A stretch of DNA of 64,000 bases from an uncultured Prevotellaceae bacterium (GTDB lineage: Bacteria; Bacteroidota; Bacteroidia; Bacteroidales; Bacteroidaceae). This document shows positions 45,487 through 54,547 of the stretch, piece by piece (position 1 is the stretch's first letter; each line of letters opens with the position of its first letter). A program made the translations under genes and the position numbers. Location: NCBI GenBank assembly GCA_946407895.1, contig CAMJQA010000008.1, forward strand, positions 1 to 64,000, read 5' to 3'. Under the pieces are notes generated by a model, which ran no database searches, was not told where the DNA came from, and saw only the letters and a program-made list of their open reading frames with translations.

Positions 45487-46086
45487 ATGATTGAGTACGT
45501 TAGGGGCAAACTGACCGACCTGACACCTACCCTGGCGGTGGTGGAATGCGGCGGAGTGGGGTATGGCGCAAATATATCGCTGAACACATACGCCGCCATT
45601 CAGGGAAAGGACGAGGTGAAGCTGTGGATTACCGAGAGCATTCGCGAGGACGCCTACCAGCTGTGGGGCTTCAGCACCCGCTCTGAGCGCGAGCTGTTCC
45701 TGCTGCTCACCAGCGTCAGCGGCATCGGAGCCGCTATGGCGCGTATGATCCTCTCTGCTATGACGCCCGCCGAGCTGTGCGGCATCATCAGCGAGGGGAA
45801 CGACAAGATGCTGAAGCAGGTGAAGGGCATCGGGCCCAAGGCGGCGCAGCGCATCATCGTGGACCTGCGCGACAAGATTGCCACCCTCGACATCTCGCCC
45901 CAGTCGCCCTCCGGCTCCTCGGCATTGCCGCTGGTCAACCAGGAGGTGCAGAGCGAGGCCGTATCGGCCCTGACTATGCTCGGATTCAGCCCTGCGCCCA
46001 CTCATAAGGTGGTGGTGCAGATACTGCAGCAGGAACCCGATGCACCCGTGGAGCGCGTAATCAAACTGGCACTGAAGATGCTTTAG
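45487..46086 (+). CDS. ruvA: Holliday junction DNA helicase subunit RuvA
   Basis: RuvA binds four-way junctions and loads RuvB for branch migration. The 199 residues show the N-terminal OB domain ([12 protein letters not shown]), two helix-hairpin-helix motifs ([16 protein letters not shown] and [16 protein letters not shown]) and a C-terminal domain III ([13 protein letters not shown]) that contacts RuvB. Length is normal. cysQ follows after six bases. Confidence 0.96.
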   Translation: MIEYVRGKLTDLTPTLAVVECGGVGYGANISLNTYAAIQGKDEVKLWITESIREDAYQLWGFSTRSERELFLLLTSVSGIGAAMARMILSAMTPAELCGIISEGNDKMLKQVKGIGPKAAQRIIVDLRDKIATLDISPQSPSGSSALPLVNQEVQSEAVSALTMLGFSPAPTHKVVVQILQQEPDAPVERVIKLALKML

Positions 46087-46092
46087 ATACCT

Positions 46093-46902
46093 ATGATTCA
46101 ACTTCTATCTACAGCCATTAAGGCCGCCCTCGAAGCTGGGCGCGACATCCTGGCCATCTACACCGACCCGGCACAGGACTTTGGCATAGAGCGGAAGGCC
46201 GATAACAGCCCGCTCACCCTGGCCGACAAAGCTTCCCACCAGCGCATCATGCAGCACCTGGAGCCCCTGGGCATTCCCGTGCTCAGCGAGGAGGGGCGAC
46301 ACATACCCTACGAGGAGCGATGCCAATGGGACGCCCTCTGGATAGTAGATCCCCTGGACGGCACCAAGGAGTTCATCAAGAAGAACGGCGAGTTCACCGT
46401 CAACATAGCCCTGCTGCGCGGAGGCTCGCTCCGCCTGGGTGTCATCTACGTTCCTGTGCTGGGCGACCTCTACTTCTCCTGCGAGGGAGTGGGAGCCCGC
46501 AAGCTGAACGTGCCCTGCGGCGAGGAATTTCCATCGGTTGAAAAAATACTGACAGACGCACAGCCCCTGCCGCTCCGTCGGAGAGACGAGGCCGTGGACG
46601 GATTCGTCGTTGTGGCATCGCGCAGCCACATGAACTTCGAGACGGAGACCTATATCGGGGAACTGCGCCGGCAGCACGCCGATGTTCGGCTCATCAGCAG
46701 CGGCAGCAGCATAAAGATGTGCCTGGTGGCCGAGGGAGAGGCAGATGCCTATCCCCGCTTTGCCCCCACTATGGAGTGGGATACGGCTGCAGGTCAGGCC
46801 ATTGTGGAGGGTGCTGGCTTCAGCGTGCAGAACATGGAGACGGGCCGCCCCCTCGAGTACAACAAGGAAAATCTGCTGAACCCCTGGTTCCTGGTGGAGT
46901 AG
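46093..46902 (+). CDS. cysQ: 3'(2'),5'-bisphosphate nucleotidase
   Basis: CysQ removes the 3' phosphate of PAP, the by-product of sulfate activation and of acyl-carrier transfer. The 269 residues have the inositol monophosphatase-family motifs: LSEEG (metal Glu), WIVDPLDGTKEFIKKNGEF (metal Asp and Thr) and the second metal motif in PTMEWDTAAGQAI. Six bases separate it from ruvA, so they share a transcript. Confidence 0.93.
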   Translation: MIQLLSTAIKAALEAGRDILAIYTDPAQDFGIERKADNSPLTLADKASHQRIMQHLEPLGIPVLSEEGRHIPYEERCQWDALWIVDPLDGTKEFIKKNGEFTVNIALLRGGSLRLGVIYVPVLGDLYFSCEGVGARKLNVPCGEEFPSVEKILTDAQPLPLRRRDEAVDGFVVVASRSHMNFETETYIGELRRQHADVRLISSGSSIKMCLVAEGEADAYPRFAPTMEWDTAAGQAIVEGAGFSVQNMETGRPLEYNKENLLNPWFLVE

Positions 46903-46947
46903 GGGGCAAGGTTCAAGAGTTTAAACATTCAAATTATATAATAACGT

Positions 46948-48762
46948 ATGAAAAGAATTTTACTTACATTCTTCGCAGCTATGGCTGCAATTGTTTCCTT
47001 CGCCGGCGACGGCACGAAGGAGAATCCTATGACGGTGGCCGACGTGCTGGCTGCCGAAATGAACGAATCTACCGTCTGGGTAAAGGCCTATATCGTGGGC
47101 AACATCAACGGCTCCAAGATGGCAGAGAACATCCAGTTTGTGGCCGAAGGCGCTTCAGCCTCCAACCTTGCCCTGGCAGATGCCCAGGACGAGAAGAACG
47201 TGGCCAACTGCATTCCCCTGCAGCTGCCTACCGGCGACATCCGCGCAGCCCTCAACCTGAAGGACAATCCCGCCAACCTGAGCAAGGAACTGCTCGTTCA
47301 GGCTAAGCTGATGAGGTATTTCGGCCAGAACGGCCTGAAGGAGCCTGCCGCCTTCGAACTCAGCGGCGAGGGCGTAGAACCCGGGCCCACTACGGGTATT
47401 GCCAATACGCCCGAGACGGCTTACGACGTAACCAAGGCTTTGGAAATAATCGCTGCAGGACAGGACTTGAACACCAAGGTCTACGTGAAGGGCGAAGTGA
47501 CAGGAACCCCCAGCATCAGCGTGCAGTATGGCAATGCGGAGTATGACATTACCGATGGCACAAGCGTGCTGAAGGTTTACCGCGGCAACTACCTTGGTAA
47601 TGTGAAGTTCGAAAGCGAAGACCAGCTGAAGGAGGGCGACAAGGTCATTGTCTATGGCAAGCTGCAGCTTTATCAGGAAACCCCAGAGTTTTCGGCCGGC
47701 AATTACATCTACTCCCTGAATGGCGTAACAAAGGAGGAGGAGAAGGTGGATTATTCCAAGATTGAGGCTATATCCATTGCCGACTTCCTTCAGAAGGCCG
47801 ATACGAAGACGATGTACAAGCTTACGGGTAAGGTTGCCAATCTGGTAAATACAACTTATGGCAATTTTGATCTGGTTGACCAGGAAAACGACCAGGTTAA
47901 GATATACATTTATGGTGTAGTCAAGCAGGACGATACCGCCAACAACAAGATATGGGAATCCCTGGGCGTTGAAGAGGGAGACATCCTGACTATTGTAGGT
48001 ACTTATACCACCTACAATGATTCTCCCCAGATAGCAAAGGCCGTATATATCAGCCACCAGAAGGGTGATGCCCCCGGTCCTGTGGAGGTTACCACCAAGA
48101 CGATTGCCGAGGTGCAGGCTGGCGAGAACGGTAAGGTGAAGGTTGAGGGCACTGTGGTGGCCGTTTGCGCTCGCGGTGCTGTCATCGGCGATGCTACCGG
48201 ATACATCTACGTTTACGACCAGAACTTCGCTTCCGAAGTAGGCGACCAGGTAACCATTGAGGGCACAACCAGCACCTACGGAGGCTTCAAGCAGTTCTCG
48301 GCCTCGGCTGGCTACGAGCTCACCAAGACCGGCACCACAGAGGTCAGCTATCCCGAGCCCGTACAGATGGACGGCGCAGCCCTGGATGCCTGGATTGCAG
48401 CGCCCGTCATTCAGTATGCCCAGTACACCGGCACGCTCTCCATCAGCGGCAATTATTATAATGTAAGCGTCGAGGGTGCCCAGGCCGCACAGGGCTCGCT
48501 CGTTTACCTGCCCGAAGCCCTGAAGGAAGGTCTGGCTGACGGCGATGCCATTACCGTAACCGGTTTTGCTATGTATATCAGCGGCAGCAAGTATGTGAAC
48601 ACCGTAGTGACCAGCATCAGCAAGGGTTCTGGCATAGAAAAGGTTCAAAAGTTCAATGGTTCAAAGGCAGAAGCCCCCGTTTACGACCTCTCCGGCCGCC
48701 GCGTGGAGAATCCCGCCAAGGGCCTCTATATTAAGGCTGGAAAGAAGATTGTTGTTAAGTGA
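46948..48762 (+). CDS. Secreted multi-OB-fold protein with sorting-type tail
   Basis: A 604-residue protein with signal peptide (MKRILLTFFAAMAAIVSFA). The N-terminal domain (GTKENPMTVADVLAAEM, VWVKAYIVGNING) resembles DUF6359; similar strand-rich units follow at about 155-265, 275-375 and 385-460, of the OB-fold type found in Bacteroidetes surface proteins (for example VYVKGEVTGTPSISVQYG). It ends YDLSGRRV / GLYIKAGKKIVVK. Residues about 565-573 (KVQKFNGSK) are encoded by a piece of the intergenic GGTTCAA repeat, directly in front of the tail. Ligand unknown; nucleic acid or glycan binding are possible. Confidence 0.8.
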   Translation: MKRILLTFFAAMAAIVSFAGDGTKENPMTVADVLAAEMNESTVWVKAYIVGNINGSKMAENIQFVAEGASASNLALADAQDEKNVANCIPLQLPTGDIRAALNLKDNPANLSKELLVQAKLMRYFGQNGLKEPAAFELSGEGVEPGPTTGIANTPETAYDVTKALEIIAAGQDLNTKVYVKGEVTGTPSISVQYGNAEYDITDGTSVLKVYRGNYLGNVKFESEDQLKEGDKVIVYGKLQLYQETPEFSAGNYIYSLNGVTKEEEKVDYSKIEAISIADFLQKADTKTMYKLTGKVANLVNTTYGNFDLVDQENDQVKIYIYGVVKQDDTANNKIWESLGVEEGDILTIVGTYTTYNDSPQIAKAVYISHQKGDAPGPVEVTTKTIAEVQAGENGKVKVEGTVVAVCARGAVIGDATGYIYVYDQNFASEVGDQVTIEGTTSTYGGFKQFSASAGYELTKTGTTEVSYPEPVQMDGAALDAWIAAPVIQYAQYTGTLSISGNYYNVSVEGAQAAQGSLVYLPEALKEGLADGDAITVTGFAMYISGSKYVNTVVTSISKGSGIEKVQKFNGSKAEAPVYDLSGRRVENPAKGLYIKAGKKIVVK

Positions 48763-48798
48763 GCGTGTAAAGCTCTCAAGCGCGTCTGAATGACAAGC

Positions 48799-48835
48799 AA
48801 AAGGCCGCTATCCGATTGTCGGACAGCGGCCTTTT
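48799..48835. terminator. Bidirectional terminator
   Basis: AAAAGGCCGCT, an inner TCCGA/TCGGA stem, and AGCGGCCTTTT form a near-perfect hairpin with A and T runs on both sides, between the converging OB-fold gene and the LytTR regulator. Confidence 0.9.
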
Positions 48836-48904
48836 GTTCTCTGTGCTATGCATTTTGGCACTTTGATACTTTGACTTTCATTTGTACTGGCGGGCTTTTT
48901 CGTG

Positions 48905-49636
48905 CTATTGTATGACGGACATGAGCAGGTCGATGCCGCTCTTCGAGAGCTTCAGCTGCCTGACGCGCCCGCCTTCGGCCTGGAGGGTACAGGTCTGTTG
49001 CTGGCTGTTCAGGCGGTAGAGCTTTGCCACATTGACGATAGTGCTGCGGTCGGCCCTGACGAAGGAGTGCCCGGGCAGGCGCTGCTCCAGCGACAGCAGG
49101 TTCTCCAGCACCAGGTCTTCTCCGCCGAAGGTCACCATGCGGGCATAGTTGCCCTCGGCCTTGAAGTAGGCTATGTCGCCAGCCGTAACGCGTATCTTGC
49201 CGTTCACCGACCTGAAGCTTATCCTCTCCCCCTCGGGCGGCGGGGCGGGGGCTTCTGCCTGTGCCCTGCCGGCCGCCTTGGCTATGGCATGGGCCAGCTG
49301 GACTTTGTCAATGGGCTTGAGCAGGTAGTCCACCGCGCCCAGCTTGATGGCGCTCAGCAGGTACTTGCGCTCTGAATAGGCCGTGGTGAAGATGATGTAG
49401 GGCAGCTGCATCGTTTCCTTCAGTTCGCGGAGCAGTTCTATGGAGTCGTGTCCCTGCAGCTGAATGTCGAGGAAGAGCAGGTCGGGGCGGTGCCGCAGGA
49501 TGCTCTCTCGGGCGCTGTCGTAGCTGTCGCATGCATCAACCACCTCCAGCGTGTGGCGGTAGTCCTCCAGTTTCTTCAGCAGGGACAGGCGCGGCAGGCG
49601 CTCGTCCTCCACTACGATTGTCTTCAGTTTCTCCAT
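48905..49636 (-). CDS. LytTR-family response regulator
   Basis: A 243-residue regulator. The receiver domain has Asp10-type acidic pair (VVEDE), phospho-acceptor Asp57 in LFLDIQLQG, Thr in FTTAYS and Lys107 in LLKPID. After a Pro/Ala linker, residues about 137-240 are a LytTR DNA-binding domain (INGKIRVT-like start SVNGKIRVTAGDIAYFKAEGN, shown in part, then FVRADRSTIVNVAKL). LytTR domains bind pairs of short direct repeats about two turns apart. It overlaps in operon with the sensor gene nine nt upstream, and the two candidate targets with 21-bp repeats are nearby. Confidence 0.93.
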   Translation of the reverse strand: MEKLKTIVVEDERLPRLSLLKKLEDYRHTLEVVDACDSYDSARESILRHRPDLLFLDIQLQGHDSIELLRELKETMQLPYIIFTTAYSERKYLLSAIKLGAVDYLLKPIDKVQLAHAIAKAAGRAQAEAPAPPPEGERISFRSVNGKIRVTAGDIAYFKAEGNYARMVTFGGEDLVLENLLSLEQRLPGHSFVRADRSTIVNVAKLYRLNSQQQTCTLQAEGGRVRQLKLSKSGIDLLMSVIQ

Positions 49637-49645
49637 CTTCTCTTT

Positions 49646-52315
49646 TTAGTATTGATAGTCCAGTGGCACCCACGTCTCAAAGCATGTTCCGGCGGGGTGC
49701 CCCTCCTTGTCGGTCAGGTCGGTAACGTGTTGCACAATCTTGTTCCGGTTCGTGCGGTTATACAGGTCGATTTGCTGCCCGAGTATCTTCAGCCCCTGCT
49801 TGGTTGAAGTGCCGCCGGAGCGGGCGGCCCCGGAGCGCCCTATGCCATCGTCGCTTACGGCTACGCGTATGCCCTCGGCCCCTTCGCGCCGTTGGGGGCT
49901 CAGGGTTACCTTGATATTACCCACACCGCTTTTGGCCGCTATGCCGTGCTTTACGGCGTTTTGGCAGTAGGTGTGCAGCAGCATTGTCGGCAGCTGGGCA
50001 CCGGGGCTGACGCCGGGGGCCACCTCGATGCTGTATTGCAGCCCGGGGCCATAGCGCAGCCGCTCCAGTTCCAGGTAGCTGCGCACGTACTCCACCTCCT
50101 CCGCCACCGAGCGCGACGGCTTGTCGATGTCGGAGAGCGTCTGGCTGGTGAAGTTGGCGTACAGCTTCATGTAGTGGGTAGCCTCGTCGGCCGAGTTGTT
50201 CATGACGAAGTATTCTATGCTGGCCAGCACGTTGGCGTGGAAGTGGGGTATGGCTTTTAGCCGCACGGCGCTCAGCTGCAGTTCCTTCAGCATCTTCTCG
50301 CGTTCCAGGCGGGCCATGCGCCTGCGGGCCTGGCGCTGTTCTGCCCATCGGGCAATGCGCCAAATGATGAGCGACATCAGGGCGGCCGCCAGGAGCCAGG
50401 CCCACCACCGCTGCCACCAGGGGCGGGGAGCCCTTACGATGGCAGGCTGCTGATTGTCGCTGAGCAGCGCCTGGGGCCTGAACGACGTCATCTCCTCCAG
50501 CCCGGCCAGCCACAGCGTGCCGTCGGCACCCTCGGCCATTGTGCCCGCCAGGGGCTCAATCATGCTGAACCCGCTGCGGGCATCAAACCAGCAGATGTCG
50601 CTGGCGCGGGCCGAGGCGTCGAGGCGAGCCACCAGCAGCCCGTCGATTGCGGCGGCTGCCAGGAAGCCCCGTGGCGATACGTGCAGGGAGCGTATCTCGT
50701 GGCCGGCCAGGGCGGGCTGTGCCTCGCTCATCGCCCTGACCTCTCCGCCGGCGATGGCAAACAGCGTGTCGCCTACGGCAAAGCATACGCGGCCCGCGCC
50801 GTCGGTAGCCATTGCCGTGATGACCTGCGAGCCCGGCGTGCCCTTCACCTTCCGGACGATAACTCCGCCTCCTCCTCCGCCCTCCGTATTCGTCAGGCAG
50901 TACAGGCCCGGGTTGCCGCTCACCCACAGGCGGCCCCCGCCGTCGTCGGCTGCGCACCAGGGGCGCACTATCTCATCGGTAAGCGTAGTCAGCCTCCGGC
51001 CTTCGGGGTCGTATGACAGCACGCTGCCCGGCGTGCCGATGATGAGGCGCCCGCCGCTGCGGGCCACAAAGCGGTACTGGTCGTGGGGCAGGGAGAGCCA
51101 ACTGAGCGAGTCGCCCCTAATGGCAGCTACGTCGCCATTGCCGGCCATATACGTGGTACCGTCCAGGGTGGCTGCGCTTGGTGCATAGAAATTGCCGTCT
51201 ATGGCGCTCAGCAGTTTGCCGTCGGCATATACCCGGCCGTTGAGCGTGCCCATAACGAGGCGCCCGCCCTCGGCAGCTACGGCCCGCACAATGTCGTTGC
51301 GGTCGGTGAGCCGGTGGTTAACGAAGTTGCAGTGGAAGAAGCAGTAGGCGCCCTGGTAGGTTGCGGCCCACAGGCGGTCCCACTTGTCCACGAATATGCC
51401 TTTAATCAGGTTGAATCCGGTAGCCAGCTGGTTCATCGCCCCCTTTCCGTCGAAGAGCCAGATAGTGTGCGAGTCGGCTATGACGAGCTGTCCCTGGCGG
51501 TAAGTCCTGGCGTAGAGGCCGTAGTCGGGTGCTTCGAACTGGTGTGCGCAGCATAGCCTCAGGCTGTCGCCTTCCACCCTGTATATGCCGTCTGAGGCCA
51601 GGGCATAGAGCCGGTCGGCCTGTCGGATGAGCGCGAAGAGGTTGCCCTTCTCCGTCAGCCTCTGGCTCTTGCTTCCGGCATCCGCTCCCTCGCTGTTCAT
51701 TTCCAGGCGGTAGAGGCCTTTCTCTGTAGGCACGTAGATGCCTGTGGAGTCAAGATACATCTTGCGGTCGGGCGTCATTTCGTCCAGCAGTTTCGAGGCC
51801 AGCAGGCGTTTCATGCCCTTGGCTTCCACCTGGCAGAGCACGCGGTTCTGCTCCTGGCGGTCCTCCAGCAGGACGTAGCCCGGGGGCAGGTCGGCAGCAT
51901 TGAAATTGTTCAGCAGCAGTTCGCCCGCCGGATCGATGGGCACCATCTCTACTTTCCGTCCGTCGATGCGCCACTGCCTGACGAAGCCCATAGCCCGTGC
52001 CTGGCCCCCCACCTCCTGAAAGCCCACTATGTTCTCGCGCCGTCCGCGCAGGTAGGGTGTCAGCGACAGCCCGTCGTAGCGCACGAAGCCCGAGAGCGTG
52101 CCTATGTAAATATATCCGCGCGAGTCTTGCCACACCGTTTCCGTCTGCATCTGGGGCAGACCGTCCAGGGTGGTGAAGCGCCTGTAGCTCAGGCCGCTCT
52201 CCACCCCTGGCTGAGTGACGTTCTCGTCGGCATTTAAGGGCGTTGCGGCTCCGGCCGTAGCGGGGAGCAATGCCAGCCCGATAACCGTTATTAGGCGTAG
52301 TAAGTACTTCTTCAT
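49646..52315 (-). CDS. LytS-type sensor histidine kinase with periplasmic beta-propeller
   Basis: An 889-residue sensor. Signal peptide about 1-23; two-component regulator propeller repeats (for example RFTTLDGLPQMQTETVWQDS, RLWVSGNPGLYCL) fill the periplasmic part to about 620; one membrane helix about 637-653; then a HisK (PF06580-type) domain with His691 in AIPHFHANVLASIEYF and an ATPase domain with YCQNAVKHG (Asn786) and SDDGIG. The usual PHFLFN reads PHFHAN here, but the His is kept. I see no Y_Y_Y domain after the propeller, unlike the common hybrid sensors. It is divergent from the first repeat-protein cassette and sits in one operon with the LytTR regulator. Confidence 0.9.
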   Translation of the reverse strand: MKKYLLRLITVIGLALLPATAGAATPLNADENVTQPGVESGLSYRRFTTLDGLPQMQTETVWQDSRGYIYIGTLSGFVRYDGLSLTPYLRGRRENIVGFQEVGGQARAMGFVRQWRIDGRKVEMVPIDPAGELLLNNFNAADLPPGYVLLEDRQEQNRVLCQVEAKGMKRLLASKLLDEMTPDRKMYLDSTGIYVPTEKGLYRLEMNSEGADAGSKSQRLTEKGNLFALIRQADRLYALASDGIYRVEGDSLRLCCAHQFEAPDYGLYARTYRQGQLVIADSHTIWLFDGKGAMNQLATGFNLIKGIFVDKWDRLWAATYQGAYCFFHCNFVNHRLTDRNDIVRAVAAEGGRLVMGTLNGRVYADGKLLSAIDGNFYAPSAATLDGTTYMAGNGDVAAIRGDSLSWLSLPHDQYRFVARSGGRLIIGTPGSVLSYDPEGRRLTTLTDEIVRPWCAADDGGGRLWVSGNPGLYCLTNTEGGGGGGVIVRKVKGTPGSQVITAMATDGAGRVCFAVGDTLFAIAGGEVRAMSEAQPALAGHEIRSLHVSPRGFLAAAAIDGLLVARLDASARASDICWFDARSGFSMIEPLAGTMAEGADGTLWLAGLEEMTSFRPQALLSDNQQPAIVRAPRPWWQRWWAWLLAAALMSLIIWRIARWAEQRQARRRMARLEREKMLKELQLSAVRLKAIPHFHANVLASIEYFVMNNSADEATHYMKLYANFTSQTLSDIDKPSRSVAEEVEYVRSYLELERLRYGPGLQYSIEVAPGVSPGAQLPTMLLHTYCQNAVKHGIAAKSGVGNIKVTLSPQRREGAEGIRVAVSDDGIGRSGAARSGGTSTKQGLKILGQQIDLYNRTNRNKIVQHVTDLTDKEGHPAGTCFETWVPLDYQY

Positions 52316-52383
52316 GGCTGCAAATGTACGACAATTATTTCATATCTCCCTCATCTTATGCCCGTTTGCTCTCACTTTTTTCC

Positions 52384-52482
52384 GTTCGTCCGTCGAAACG
52401 GCCTTTTCGTCACGCCCAGGAGGCCTTTCGTCAAAAGCGCTTCCCCGGATAGTCTTCGTCTCAGATATTCTTTATAAGTTTG
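52384..52482 (+). promoter_or_regulatory. Cassette 1 control region: 21-bp direct repeats and -7 box
   Basis: TTTCGTCA at 52405-52412 and 52426-52433 (start to start 21 nt), with a weaker GTTCGTCC exactly 21 nt earlier at 52384. After 41 nt comes TAAGTTTG (52475-52482). No TTTG -33 box is present at the right place, which suggests an activated promoter. The layout is repeated at cassette 2. The site also lies just upstream of the divergent sensor gene. Confidence 0.75.
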
Positions 52483-52527
52483 CACCCAGAAGGCGATATC
52501 TTATACAATATTTTAATATTTTTCACT

Positions 52528-54525
52528 ATGGAAATGAAAAGAATTCTACTCTCATTGCTCGCACTCGTAGCTGTCAGCACGGGTGCAAGGGCGCAGGACA
52601 TGACCGCCACGCCGCTGACGCTGGAGGCTACCACAGAAGGCGACATAACCTTCTCAGTTACTTATCAATATGATCATCCTGTAGTCTTGACGCCAATCGA
52701 GTATAAAATCAACGATGGCAGCTGGACGACTTATTCGTGGCCAACGGATGAAGCTGCAATCAAAAGCGGAGGAGACTGGCCTCACACATTTGGCAATGCC
52801 ATTCACGTTGAAGTCGGTGATAAAGTGGCATTCCGAGGGAATAATGCCTTTTATTATGGAAATGGAAAGGGCTTTGAGAGCCACATCGCCAGCACAGCCG
52901 ATGTCTATGTCTATGGCAATTTCATGAGTCTGATTCATGCTACCGACTTTGCCACTAACTACGCTATGACAGGCGACTGGAACTTTGCCAAACTGTTCCG
53001 CAAAGAAGGGGCACAACCTTGGGATCCTCCTATGACTGTCACGACAATCAAGAGCCATCTCACAAACGATATCGTACTGCCGGCTACTTCGCTGACGAAC
53101 AACTGCTATACTGGATTGTTTGCTGGCTGCAAGGGCATTACCAGGGCACCCGAGCTGCCATCTACGACCATGACCGTGGGTTGCTATGCTGAGATGTTCC
53201 GCGGAACGGGGCTTACTGCCGTTCCTGCCCTGCCCACTACGGTGTTTCAGGAATATTCCTTTGAAGGAGGTGTTGAGCATGGCAGTATCGACTGCTATAT
53301 GCAGATGTTCCAGGACTGCACCAGTTTGGTTACAGTGCCTTCCAATCTTCTTCCTGCCACGAAACTGGTACACGGTGTTTATCAGAATATGTTTGAAGGC
53401 TGTACCAGCCTGACTTCGCTTCCCACATTGCCCGCTACAGACCTGACAGGCGGAGACCAGTGCTATACATCTATGTTTAAGGATTGCACCAGCTTGACAT
53501 CTGTACCTGCTGATTACCTTCCTGCTGCAAAGCTGGATTTGATGTGCTACGCCTGGATGTTTGCAGGCTGCACCAGTCTGACCTCTGCCCCGGCATTGCC
53601 CGCTACGACGGTGGCAAACGACTGCTACCACCGTATGTTCGAGGGCTGTACCTCGCTCACTACGGCTCCCGACCTGCCTGCCTCAACGCTCATCGGCCAA
53701 TGCTACGGCGGTATGTTCGACGGTTGCACCTCGCTGAACTATGTAAAGTGCCTCGCCACCACGTTCGATGACAAGCAGATGAACCTGGGCGATTGGATGA
53801 AGGACGTGGCTGCCACAGGTACCTTCGTCAAGGCCGAGATAGCCGACTATCCCCTGGGCATTAGCGGTATTCCCACTGGCTGGACGATACAGACGCAGAG
53901 TGGAGTCGGAGTTACTGAGACGCTGACAGCCAACGACGATGGCGCGGGCAACTACTGGACGACCTATTACAACAGTCTCGCCAGTGTGACTGCCGATGCC
54001 AATACTACGGTCTATAAGGCTAAGGTGAGCGGCGACAAGGTCGTGCTTACAGACGTGGGCAATAAGGATATTCCTGCAGGAAACGCCGTAGTACTGAAGT
54101 CAACGGCCTCCAGCGTGACAATGAGCGTAGGCTCGGCGTCTGGTACATTCTCGAACAATGACCTGATAGGCCAATCAGCCCCATTCACAACACAGGTCGC
54201 TTACCCGTCTGACAACGTCTATGCCCTGGTGAATGGTGCCAGCGGTGTCGGCTTCTACAACTATCCCAAGACATATATGTTTGGCAGTACATCTGTAGGA
54301 ACCAACTTCCCTGCCCAGAAGGCTTATCTCGTCATTGCCGGCGGTGGAGGCGTCAAGGCCTTCTATCCCCTGGGCGGAGACGAAGGAACGACGGCTATCG
54401 AGATGGCGGAGACCGCCGATGAGGCCCGGGATGCCGTGCTCTACGACCTCTCCGGCCGTCGCCTCCAGGGCAATCCCCGCAGCGGCATCTACGTGAAGAA
54501 CGGGAAAATGATTATTGTCAAATAA
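52528..54525 (+). CDS. Secreted BspA-like cysteine-rich repeat protein, cassette 1
   Basis: A 665-residue protein starting MEMKRILLSLL (the frame opens at 52480, but the signal peptide fixes the start at 52528 or 52534; cleavage after GARA). Residues about 175-410 hold eight or nine repeats of the type MFxGCTSLTxAPxLPATTLxxxCY, the BspA-like leucine-rich class, several with insertions. A beta domain follows (about 440-620, GNYWTTYYN, IPAGNAVVLKS, GGGGVKAFYPL), then the tail YDLSGRRL / GIYVKNGKMIIVK. BspA-like proteins often mediate adhesion. The paralogue at 55233-57788 shares all domains. A 60-residue peptide gene lies 22 nt downstream. Confidence 0.85.
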   Translation: MEMKRILLSLLALVAVSTGARAQDMTATPLTLEATTEGDITFSVTYQYDHPVVLTPIEYKINDGSWTTYSWPTDEAAIKSGGDWPHTFGNAIHVEVGDKVAFRGNNAFYYGNGKGFESHIASTADVYVYGNFMSLIHATDFATNYAMTGDWNFAKLFRKEGAQPWDPPMTVTTIKSHLTNDIVLPATSLTNNCYTGLFAGCKGITRAPELPSTTMTVGCYAEMFRGTGLTAVPALPTTVFQEYSFEGGVEHGSIDCYMQMFQDCTSLVTVPSNLLPATKLVHGVYQNMFEGCTSLTSLPTLPATDLTGGDQCYTSMFKDCTSLTSVPADYLPAAKLDLMCYAWMFAGCTSLTSAPALPATTVANDCYHRMFEGCTSLTTAPDLPASTLIGQCYGGMFDGCTSLNYVKCLATTFDDKQMNLGDWMKDVAATGTFVKAEIADYPLGISGIPTGWTIQTQSGVGVTETLTANDDGAGNYWTTYYNSLASVTADANTTVYKAKVSGDKVVLTDVGNKDIPAGNAVVLKSTASSVTMSVGSASGTFSNNDLIGQSAPFTTQVAYPSDNVYALVNGASGVGFYNYPKTYMFGSTSVGTNFPAQKAYLVIAGGGGVKAFYPLGGDEGTTAIEMAETADEARDAVLYDLSGRRLQGNPRSGIYVKNGKMIIVK

Positions 54526-54533
54526 TGTATAGA

Positions 54534-54539
54534 AGGAGG
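54534..54539 (+). promoter_or_regulatory. Perfect Shine-Dalgarno site of peptide gene 1
   Basis: AGGAGG ending 8 nt before the ATG at 54548. Strong sites like this are rare in Bacteroidetes, and none of the neighbouring genes I examined has one except the paralogous peptide. Confidence 0.85.
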
Positions 54540-54547
54540 AACAGAAT

